A stretch of DNA of 12,041 bases from Ktedonobacter racemifer (lineage in GTDB: Bacteria > Chloroflexota > DTOL01 > JACQYG01): the NCBI GenBank assembly GCA_020723545.1, contig DYIS01000010.1:1-12041 (forward strand), given 5' to 3'. Shown one piece after another: positions 6,041 to 12,041 of the stretch; the stretch's first letter is position 1; every line of letters begins with the position of its first letter. The translations under genes and the position numbers were made by a program. The notes under the pieces were generated by a model. It was not told where the DNA came from. It searched no databases and worked only from the letters and a program-made list of their open reading frames with translations.

Positions 6041-8197
6041 CTTGTTGTAGCGCTGGTAGACCGCTTCCGGACGGTCGAAGGGCACCCCCGTCACCACCGA
6101 TCTCAACAGCACGAGATATTCGGCATGGCTCCAGACCAGTGGCGTGGCTGAGGCGGTGCCCTGACCGGTGTCCTCCCACACCTGTTCGGGGATCATGCCC
6201 CCCGTGTTGGCAAACCTCTCCAGGGCTTCCAGGTAGGGCCGGGCCTCCCGGCCGGCGGCCAGCTCGTACATCCCTCTTTCACCGGTAAGAAGCGTCCATA
6301 GATGGCCCTTGCCCGGGACTCCTGCGCCTGGCTTCGCTTCACCGTAGCCGTCGAAGTTGTAGCGATGCCAGCCAGGACCCAAAGGCGTCCTCACCATGGT
6401 CATCAGGTCTGTGGCGGGGATGGAAGTAGTGACGTAAGGATCCAGGGGCGACCTGACTCCCAGCCGGACCAGCTCCAGGAAGCTGGGGTCCACGATGCTC
6501 TTCTGGTCGTGGACGCCGCCGGCATTGGAGAGAGGGAGCTGCAGGGCAAGGTCGGGCTCGCCGGTGGGGGCCACCCGGAGATAGTAACGGCCATCGCTGA
6601 TGAGCCCCTTGTTGGTGAACGTCCATCGTTCCACCGCTCTCTGCCACTCGTCGGCCTTGGCCAGGTATTTCTGGGCGGAGGAGGCATCGCCTGCCTCCCT
6701 GGCCAGGTCTGCGGCACAGACCAGGCCCGCTATCTCGGCGGCAATGGTGGCCGGCGAATAGCCGCCGTTCTCCTCCCAGCGCTCCTGTTTGGTGGCCGGG
6801 CCGTTGGCCCAAAGGAAGTCGGCCGCGGGTTTCACCAGGCTCAGGTAGCGTCCCCTGGCCTTGGCCCACCAGGCCAGGATGATAGGGTCCGCCACCTCAT
6901 CCATCTGGAGGGAACTCCAGTATGGTTTCCCATCCACGTACGTGTTCTGGGGGAAGGCACCCGTAGGCAACTGTTGTACGCCGTCCAGGTATTCCAGGAT
7001 CTGGTCCACGGTGCTCCGGTCCCCTACGGCCAGGAGCCCCATGGCGGCGTGGTACAGGTCCCGGGCCCAAACGTAGCGATAGCCCCGATTCTCCTCCTCG
7101 TCCAATACCGAGTAACCCCAGGGGAGCGCCAGGGAGGCGACGATGGCACCCCGGTAGGTCTTGTCCTCGTGGGCCTTGATGACCATGGCACTCTGGTAGT
7201 ACAGGTCGGTGGCCTTGCCGCCCAGGTTGTCCAGGGAATCGGTGTACCTGTGCCAGCCGGCCACATATTCACGCCATATCTCCTCGAACCCCCGGTCCAG
7301 GCTTTGGGCAACGGCTTCCCTGGCCGCCATTTCCGAGTCGCCGAAGCCGATGGCCGTCGTCCAGGGATTCTTGGGGGCGATCTCCATGACAAAAGCGATC
7401 CGCCCCTGGGCCTCGTCGAATTGCCAGTCCAGCCGGAAATCGCTCTTCAGGTCGCTGTAGCCGTCGTTGTCCCTCAGATGGCCCACCGAGTGGGCCAGCC
7501 ACGGCGCCGTGGTGGCGGTCACCATATATACGTCACGGTCCCAGGCCAGGGCGGCTTTCCTCCCGTCCAGGTCGATGAACCTGCCCCGGTCCTGGCTGCC
7601 CGAGTTCATCACATGGGGCACCAGATACAGGAAAAGCTGATATCGCCCGGGGATCAACTGCTGGAACGTGGTTTGTACGGCCACCGCGTTCGCCCGGGCG
7701 TTGGCCGCAAAGCGTTTAGTGATCTGAAACCGACCCTGCTTATCGGTGGACGTCACCTGGTAGGCCAGGGCCCTTTTGTCCAACAACGTTACCTGGTGGT
7801 CGGCATCCCTGGTCTCGTCCCACAGGAACGACGCCCTATCGGTGACGAGATACTTCATCTCCTTTAGGTTGGCCATGTCCACCGTCGGGTACATTACCTC
7901 GGTGAGGTTGCCGCCCCCGACGGTGAACCACACCTTCGAGGGGTTGTCGGGAGGCGAGAAGTCGTAGGTATAGGCGGTGCCGATCCCCATCTTGGCCCCG
8001 GTGGTCCAGGTGTCGCCCAGGGTGGGCGTCCCCGGCGCCGGCCCGCCCTGGCGCGTGGGCGATTCTTTACTAGTAAATAGAGTGGGCGCAGCTGGCGGAG
8101 GTGCGGGGGTACGGCTGAGCCATACCCCCAAGGCCAGGGCTGCAAGGGCTAAGCCCAGCCCGGCCAGGGCCAGGCGCACGCCTCGTTGCGACGTCAC
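6038..8197 (-). CDS. GH15 glucoamylase (glucodextranase-like), membrane-anchored or secreted
   Basis: The 719-residue protein begins with a hydrophobic segment (about residues 6-27) and no lipobox Cys, then a Pro-rich linker, so it is exported or N-terminally anchored. Next comes a beta-sandwich N-terminal domain typical of bacterial GH15 (about 55-310), then the (alpha/alpha)6 catalytic domain. The likely catalytic acid is Glu475 in QERWEENGGYSP and the likely base Glu671 in IPEQVWE, by analogy with clostridial glucoamylase. Other landmarks are GYRYVWARDLYH and GAFPQNTYVDG. It should release glucose from non-reducing ends of alpha-glucans. GTG 8197 is chosen because AAAGAGAG (8211-8204) is six bases away; TTG 8203 directly abuts that site and would add two residues. 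The linker carries palindrome copy F, read as LFTSKE. The stop overlaps the next gene's ribosome binding site. Confidence 0.93.
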   Translation of the reverse strand: MTSQRGVRLALAGLGLALAALALGVWLSRTPAPPPAAPTLFTSKESPTRQGGPAPGTPTLGDTWTTGAKMGIGTAYTYDFSPPDNPSKVWFTVGGGNLTEVMYPTVDMANLKEMKYLVTDRASFLWDETRDADHQVTLLDKRALAYQVTSTDKQGRFQITKRFAANARANAVAVQTTFQQLIPGRYQLFLYLVPHVMNSGSQDRGRFIDLDGRKAALAWDRDVYMVTATTAPWLAHSVGHLRDNDGYSDLKSDFRLDWQFDEAQGRIAFVMEIAPKNPWTTAIGFGDSEMAAREAVAQSLDRGFEEIWREYVAGWHRYTDSLDNLGGKATDLYYQSAMVIKAHEDKTYRGAIVASLALPWGYSVLDEEENRGYRYVWARDLYHAAMGLLAVGDRSTVDQILEYLDGVQQLPTGAFPQNTYVDGKPYWSSLQMDEVADPIILAWWAKARGRYLSLVKPAADFLWANGPATKQERWEENGGYSPATIAAEIAGLVCAADLAREAGDASSAQKYLAKADEWQRAVERWTFTNKGLISDGRYYLRVAPTGEPDLALQLPLSNAGGVHDQKSIVDPSFLELVRLGVRSPLDPYVTTSIPATDLMTMVRTPLGPGWHRYNFDGYGEAKPGAGVPGKGHLWTLLTGERGMYELAAGREARPYLEALERFANTGGMIPEQVWEDTGQGTASATPLVWSHAEYLVLLRSVVTGVPFDRPEAVYQRYNK
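8063..8080. repeat. AT-rich palindrome family, copy F (18-bp form)
   Basis: TTCTTTACTAGTAAATAG matches the perfect palindrome at 16 of 18 positions. Its reverse complement matches copy B at 17 of 18. It encodes LFTSKE on the minus strand, between the N-terminal anchor and the first domain of the glucoamylase, in the same reading phase as copies B and C. Confidence 0.8.
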
Positions 8198-8203
8198 AGG
8201 CAA

Positions 8204-8211
8204 CTCTCTTT
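8204..8211 (-). promoter_or_regulatory. Ribosome binding site of the glucoamylase
   Basis: AAAGAGAG on the minus strand ends six bases before GTG 8197 and directly abuts TTG 8203. This favours the GTG start. Confidence 0.5.
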
Positions 8212-8235
8212 CGCCAGTAGCACGTTGCAGGGGGC

Positions 8236-8270
8236 CTTGCTACCTGCTACTTGCTACTTGCTATCTGCTA
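8236..8270. repeat. Heptanucleotide tandem array, five units
   Basis: Five exact-period 7-bp units occur: CTTGCTA three times, CCTGCTA once and TCTGCTA once. The array fills half of the 74-base gap between the amylase stop (8272) and the glucoamylase start. The units are close to those at 4374-4429. Confidence 0.85.
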
Positions 8271-8271
8271 C

Positions 8272-9708
8272 TCAGTATCGGGCCGCCAGGACGGCTCCGG
8301 CCCGTCCGGGCACAGTCAGGCGCAGCGTTCCCCCCACCGGTGCGTGCTCCTGGCCCGACAACAGGTCGGCGAAGGCCTTGACCCCCCGCAGGCTGCCCCC
8401 GCTCAAGGGCACCTCGGCCCTCTGGGCGGCGGGGTTGTTGTTGATGACGACCAGGACGGTCTGGCTTTCGTCCTGGCGCTGGTAGGCGTAGATGTTCCTG
8501 GCGGCATCGGCCAGCACCGGCTTGAAGGACCCAATGCGCAGGGCGGGGTTAGCCTTGCGGATGGCGATAAGCCCCTTGACGAAGTCGCGCAATGGCGTAT
8601 TCCACTGGCTTTCGTCCCAGGGCATGCAGTGGCGGCATTCCGGGTCCGGCCCGCCGGTCAGGCCCACCTCGTCGCCGTAGTAGATGCACGGCGCACCCGG
8701 GTAGGTCATGAGAAAGAGGTATGCCAGTTTCAGCTTCCCCGTCTCGCCCCCGGACTCGGCGAGGAAGCGGCTGGTGTCGTGGCTGCCAAGGAGATTGAGC
8801 TGTGCCAGGTTGATCTCAGGATCGTGCTGGGCCAAGAGCTGGCGTATCCTTCGGTCGAAGGCCTGGACCTTTATCTTCTCTTTGGCTATGAAGTTTACCA
8901 ATGCCTGCTGCAAGACGTAGTTCATCACCCCGTCGAACTGGTCCCCTTGTAGCCAGGGGGTGGCATCCAGAGTATACCAGATCTCCCCCACGATGTAGGC
9001 CTGGGGGTTTGCAGCCTTGACCGCTTGGCGGAATTCGCGCCAGAAATCGTGGTCGGCGATCTCGTTGGGCACGTCCAGCCGCCAGCCATCGGCGCCCTGC
9101 TGGATCCAGTAGCACGCCACGTCCAGAAGATAGCGGCGGGTGGCGGGATTGGCCACGTTGAACTTGGGGAGCGAGCGCACGTTCCACCACACGCCATAGT
9201 TTACCTTTCCCTGGTAGGCGTGGAGCGGCAAGCCCTTGACATAGAACCAATCCTTGTATGGCGAATGCTGGCCGTTCTCCAAGAGATCGTAGAACGGGAA
9301 GAAGCCACGACCGCAGTGGTTGAAGACCCCGTCCAGGATCACCCGCACGCCGTGGCTATGGGCCAGATTCAGCAGCTCCTTGAAGGTGGCCAAGTCGCCG
9401 AAGCGCGGGTCGATCTGATAGTAGTCGTAGGTGTTGTACTTGTGGTTGGAGCTGGACTGGAATATGGGGTTGAGGTAGATGGCGTTGATGCCCAGATCCA
9501 GCAGGTAGTCAAACCGTTGAATCACGCCTCTCAGATCGCCGCCCATGAAATTGTAGGGCGTGGGCGGTGTGCCCCAGGGCTGCACGTTGGCCGGGTCATT
9601 AGACGGATCTCCATTACAGAAGCGCTCAGGGAAGATTTGATAGAAAATCGCCTCCTTCACCCAGTCAGGGGTGGAGATCTTGGGAGGCAGCGTAGAACGC
9701 TCGGCCAT
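8272..9708 (-). CDS. GH13 alpha-amylase family enzyme, cyclomaltodextrinase/neopullulanase-like
   Basis: The 478-residue protein starts almost directly at the catalytic barrel (TPDWVKEAIFYQIFPERF). It therefore lacks the N-terminal CBM34 domain common in GH13_20 enzymes. The GH13 motifs are clear: DGVFNHCG (126-133), DGWRLDVPNE with nucleophile Asp212, YIVGEIWY with acid Glu242, and LLGSHDTSR with Asp311. GMPWDE-like CRHCMPWDE follows, and a C-terminal beta domain ends the protein. It should hydrolyse cyclodextrins, pullulan or maltodextrins. No signal peptide is seen, so it is probably cytoplasmic. The start is uncertain. ATG 9708 has no purine-rich site. The in-frame GTG at 9804 lies inside a GAGGTG ribosome-binding sequence and would make the 8-bp tandem array coding. 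A well-placed ATG at 9791 is out of frame. Confidence 0.9.
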   Translation of the reverse strand: MAERSTLPPKISTPDWVKEAIFYQIFPERFCNGDPSNDPANVQPWGTPPTPYNFMGGDLRGVIQRFDYLLDLGINAIYLNPIFQSSSNHKYNTYDYYQIDPRFGDLATFKELLNLAHSHGVRVILDGVFNHCGRGFFPFYDLLENGQHSPYKDWFYVKGLPLHAYQGKVNYGVWWNVRSLPKFNVANPATRRYLLDVACYWIQQGADGWRLDVPNEIADHDFWREFRQAVKAANPQAYIVGEIWYTLDATPWLQGDQFDGVMNYVLQQALVNFIAKEKIKVQAFDRRIRQLLAQHDPEINLAQLNLLGSHDTSRFLAESGGETGKLKLAYLFLMTYPGAPCIYYGDEVGLTGGPDPECRHCMPWDESQWNTPLRDFVKGLIAIRKANPALRIGSFKPVLADAARNIYAYQRQDESQTVLVVINNNPAAQRAEVPLSGGSLRGVKAFADLLSGQEHAPVGGTLRLTVPGRAGAVLAARY

Positions 9709-9813
9709 ACTGTGCTGGGGTGCCGCGCTCCCCCGCTCCCGCGCTCCTCCGCTCCCTTGCTCAGCCGTTGGTTGGACTCCAGTGCTAACATCAATGCTAT
9801 CCACCTCTCTGTG
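9709..9813 (-). other. Gap before the amylase gene, with a ribosome binding site and an out-of-frame ATG
   Basis: Minus-strand GAGGTG (9807-9802) stands ten bases before ATG 9791. This ATG opens a 44-codon frame that ends at TGA 9659-9657, inside the amylase gene but in another frame. The 8-bp tandem array lies between them. The gap follows the GH57 stop at 9816-9814, so the genes probably share one transcript. Confidence 0.55.
9727..9762. repeat. 8-bp tandem array
   Basis: The core GCTC recurs at exactly 8-bp spacing (9727, 9735, 9743, 9751, 9759) with C-rich spacers, for example CGCTCCCC and CGCTCCTC. It lies just upstream of the amylase ATG at 9708. A unit length not divisible by three means that unit gain or loss would shift the reading frame. 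Confidence 0.85.
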
Positions 9814-12041
9814 CTACGGCGCCCTCAGCATCGGCAATAAGCAGTAGCTCTTAGGGTCGATCTTGTCCGGATCGCCCTCTTGGATGGGCGTGTATTTGCC
9901 CAACATCTCTTCCTGCGTCGGCTTCTTGTCCGCCGGCCAGGCCAGATCAATGATGCGGGTATGGTTTGTATCCGAGGGGCCGCCGCCGAAGCGCCACTGG
10001 GCAGCGGTGGGCTCCACGTCACGGACCCTCCACACGCCGCTCTGGGGGAAGCCCTCCTGGCCCAGAAGCACGCCCAGGTAGCCCCAGGCCTTGGGATCGC
10101 CATGGCCAAAAGCCTCCTTTGGCACCCGCATGGTCACGGTTCGGGCCACGCTGTCCACGGAGATCTTGAGCGCGGTATCCAGTTTGACTGGCTTTCCGTC
10201 GGGCCCGGGTTTATACACGCCCGGCGTCCAGCCCTCGGCCCAGATGGCGAAGTCCCAGGGGTCCTCGGGAGCCACCCGGGCATTGCGGCCGGGCAGGAGC
10301 AGTGTGGAGCCCGAGCCAACTTGGTGATCTTTGTCAATGTAAACATCGAGGGCTTGAACCGAAAGGCCGTTGGGGCTCCCCCACACGTTATCAATCGGCC
10401 CATGAAGCTTGAACCGGAAGACCAGGTTCTTCTCCTCTTGTCCGGCGATGAATTCAGCGACGTCGAAAACGCTGGGCTTAAACACGCCATCGGTGGGATA
10501 GGTATAGCTTCCTGGGCCATGATCATCGCCCTTGGGATCTTTAACCTGGACGATAGCCTGGATGGTTCCCAGGTCAGGGACCACCACCTTGGCGGCACCG
10601 GCAGAGGGCGCGCTGGCTAGCTCCGACTCGCCTTTGGCAATGGTAGCCAGGAGATAGACATTATTGCCGGTTTCTGGCTCGCCCAGGGCCGCCCAGGGCA
10701 CAGCTAGCTCCAGGACTTTATCTTTGGCGCCAACTCTAACCTGGGCATCTAACCTCTCCCATTCATTGTCACCTTTGGCCAGGCTGACTGTGGCCGCGGG
10801 CGTTCCGGCCTTGAACTGCACCGCCACCTCGTGGGTGGCCCCGAAGCCTAAAGAGGCCTTGGTCTTCTGGCCATACCGCGAGAAGCTGTTGGCCTCTTTC
10901 GCTCGAGGCGAGGAGAAATAGACCCCTACGAACAGGTTAGGGTCGATCTCGGTCCAGGGTTTGGCAGCATCTAAACGCAGGTAGATGCTCTTGGCGTCGA
11001 AGCCGAAATAGCTGGCTGCAACCAGATCCCCTGGCTTTCCTGGGTAAAGCCCTGCCTTGTCCCACTCCAGGGGTTGCGCGTAGCCATCAATGTTGGGGGT
11101 GAACATGCTCTCTATCGCCCGGGTGGGCGGCGGTGCTACCCGGGCGATGATCGGCACGTAGACGAAATCGGGCGGGGTTTCGCCCAGGATAGAGTAGACG
11201 TTGGCCAGGGTGCTACGGTACATCTGGTCGAAGGAGGCGTCATCGCCGGAGTCCTGATCGGCGCCATACCACCAGAACCAGTCTGAGCCCTCGGCGGCAT
11301 ACATCATTTCCAGGGCTTTATCGATGGTGGCCTGATCGGCCTGCTTCTGCCCCAGGATGTACTTATCCAAATTCTCCCTGGTGCGGCGCAGGTAATCCCA
11401 GCCCCGGTTCTCCTCGTCCTCGCTGATCCAGGTGGAGAAGTCGTGGCTGATCCAGGAGCCGGCCCACAGGTTTTCGATCTTCCTGGTGGCGGGGTGCTTG
11501 GCCAGGTATTCCGAGGGAGTGACCGTCTGGATCTGTTTCGTCTCGGTGAGCTTTGTGTATAGGGCGTTCAAGAACTCCTTGCCATCGTTGTCGTAGTACT
11601 CCCAGGCGTTCTCGCCGTCCAGGAGCACGGTCACCAGGTGAGGTCCCCTGGCACCCTCCTTCTTCAACTGTTCCTTTATGGCCAATATCCGGCTCAGGAA
11701 GTCCTCGGCAGCCCTGGTGCCGTTCACGCCCGAATAGGTGAAGCCCACCTTGTCAGAGATCAGGTGGTCGCGAAAGATGATGGCTACCGGCCGCTCGGCC
11801 TGGTATTGCACCAGGTAGGGCTGGTACATCTTATCGGCCTCTCGCACCACGTCCTTGCCATCCCTGGTGAAGCCGTCCATCCCCAACGATTTCGCCTGCA
11901 CTTCTTCATCGGAGGCCATCCACTGCAGGCCGTTGTCGGAGACCATTTTCACGATCTCTTGGGCTACTGCGCCCTCGGCGGGCCACATCCCCCGGGGGGC
12001 CTGGCCGAAGTGCTTTTGGTACTCCTCCACGCCCTTCTTTA
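9814..12041 (-). CDS. Modular GH57 alpha-glucanase with DOMON/glucodextranase-C type domains (5' end outside window)
   Basis: At least 738 residues are present; the frame stays open to the window edge, so the N-terminus with the GH57 HQP motif is missing. Counting from GTG 12030, MWPAEGAV holds the likely nucleophile Glu19, FRDHLISDKVGFTYSG (86-101) holds the likely acid/base Asp93, and LDGENAWEYYDNDG (138-150) is the last GH57 motif. FSTWISEDEENRGWDYLRRTRE and EGSDWFWWYG recall amylopullulanase-type GH57 enzymes. A beta-sandwich module follows (about 305-490, NIDGYAQPLEWDKAGLY), then about 240 residues typical of the glucodextranase C-terminal domain (DPKGDDHGPGSYTYPTD, WGSPNGLSVQALDVYID). 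Such modules usually belong to extracellular, substrate- or surface-bound enzymes. It probably hydrolyses large branched alpha-glucans; alpha-1,4 versus alpha-1,6 specificity cannot be read. The amylase gene follows closely. Confidence 0.9.
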   Translation of the reverse strand, partial: KKGVEEYQKHFGQAPRGMWPAEGAVAQEIVKMVSDNGLQWMASDEEVQAKSLGMDGFTRDGKDVVREADKMYQPYLVQYQAERPVAIIFRDHLISDKVGFTYSGVNGTRAAEDFLSRILAIKEQLKKEGARGPHLVTVLLDGENAWEYYDNDGKEFLNALYTKLTETKQIQTVTPSEYLAKHPATRKIENLWAGSWISHDFSTWISEDEENRGWDYLRRTRENLDKYILGQKQADQATIDKALEMMYAAEGSDWFWWYGADQDSGDDASFDQMYRSTLANVYSILGETPPDFVYVPIIARVAPPPTRAIESMFTPNIDGYAQPLEWDKAGLYPGKPGDLVAASYFGFDAKSIYLRLDAAKPWTEIDPNLFVGVYFSSPRAKEANSFSRYGQKTKASLGFGATHEVAVQFKAGTPAATVSLAKGDNEWERLDAQVRVGAKDKVLELAVPWAALGEPETGNNVYLLATIAKGESELASAPSAGAAKVVVPDLGTIQAIVQVKDPKGDDHGPGSYTYPTDGVFKPSVFDVAEFIAGQEEKNLVFRFKLHGPIDNVWGSPNGLSVQALDVYIDKDHQVGSGSTLLLPGRNARVAPEDPWDFAIWAEGWTPGVYKPGPDGKPVKLDTALKISVDSVARTVTMRVPKEAFGHGDPKAWGYLGVLLGQEGFPQSGVWRVRDVEPTAAQWRFGGGPSDTNHTRIIDLAWPADKKPTQEEMLGKYTPIQEGDPDKIDPKSYCLLPMLRAP
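11114..11148. repeat. Inverted repeat in the GH57 linker
   Basis: Arms ATCGCCCGGGT and ACCCGGGCGAT are perfect over 11 bp with a 13-base spacer. It encodes IARVAPPPTRAI at the junction between the catalytic region and the first beta module. Chance cannot be excluded in DNA this GC-rich. Confidence 0.5.

Noticed and set aside
6024..6179. N-terminal extension of the short GH57 frame up to 6179
   Set aside because: It overlaps the end of the glucoamylase gene, has no family match, and ATG 6023 has its own AGGAGG and begins just before the first family motif.
6302..7867. 521-codon plus-strand open frame opposite the glucoamylase gene
   Set aside because: It is a mirror frame of a clear GH15 gene in GC-rich DNA. 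Its protein has no recognisable domain and low-complexity Gly/Val/Gln composition.

Overview
The window is GC-rich, with mostly G/C third codon positions. It looks like a chromosomal segment of a free-living, carbohydrate-using bacterium. Three things point towards Chloroflexota (Anaerolineae-like): a large polytopic membrane protein with repeated C-terminal beta-sandwich domains, a GH57/GH13/GH15 alpha-glucan cluster, and many short intergenic tandem and inverted repeats. This placement is an inference from family resemblance, since no rRNA or marker gene is present.

Layout. (1) Plus strand, 1-3053: the last codons of an unidentified gene overlap, through ATGA, the start of a 998-residue GT-C-like membrane protein. 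(2) 3054-3128: a short gap between convergent genes. (3) Minus strand, 4322-3129: a class III (CaiB/BaiF) CoA-transferase. (4) 4323-4619: a repeat-filled intergenic region. (5) Minus strand, read from 12041 down to 4620: a four-gene alpha-glucan cluster. In transcription order it holds a large GH57 enzyme with DOMON/glucodextranase-C type modules (5' end outside the window), a GH13 cyclomaltodextrinase/neopullulanase-like enzyme, a membrane-anchored or secreted GH15 glucoamylase, and a short GH57 protein of the DUF3536 type. The GH15 stop codon lies inside the ribosome binding site of the last gene, so at least those two genes are probably translationally coupled.

How the genes may work together (inference). 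The modular GH57 enzyme would attack large alpha-glucans, probably outside the cell. The anchored glucoamylase would release glucose from chain ends. The GH13 enzyme, which has no signal peptide, would cut imported maltodextrins or cyclodextrins in the cytoplasm. The short GH57 protein is also probably cytoplasmic and its substrate is unknown. No sugar transporter or regulator is visible.

The most unusual content is repetitive. Six copies of an AT-rich palindrome of 18-19 bp (consensus TTCTTTACTAGTAAAGAA) are scattered through this GC-rich DNA. Four lie in frame inside or at the end of the membrane-protein gene, one carries the CoA-transferase stop codon, and one lies in the glucoamylase linker. 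The membrane-protein gene also holds a 37-bp palindrome with perfect 18-bp arms and a GGGGCGATCC/GGATTGCCCC inverted repeat, so it appears to have been entered several times by small palindromic elements that left the frame open. Separate 7-, 8- and 9-bp tandem arrays sit upstream of three minus-strand genes. The 8-bp array lies between a good ribosome binding site with an ATG and the amylase frame, in a configuration where losing one unit would fuse them. That is a possible phase-variation switch.
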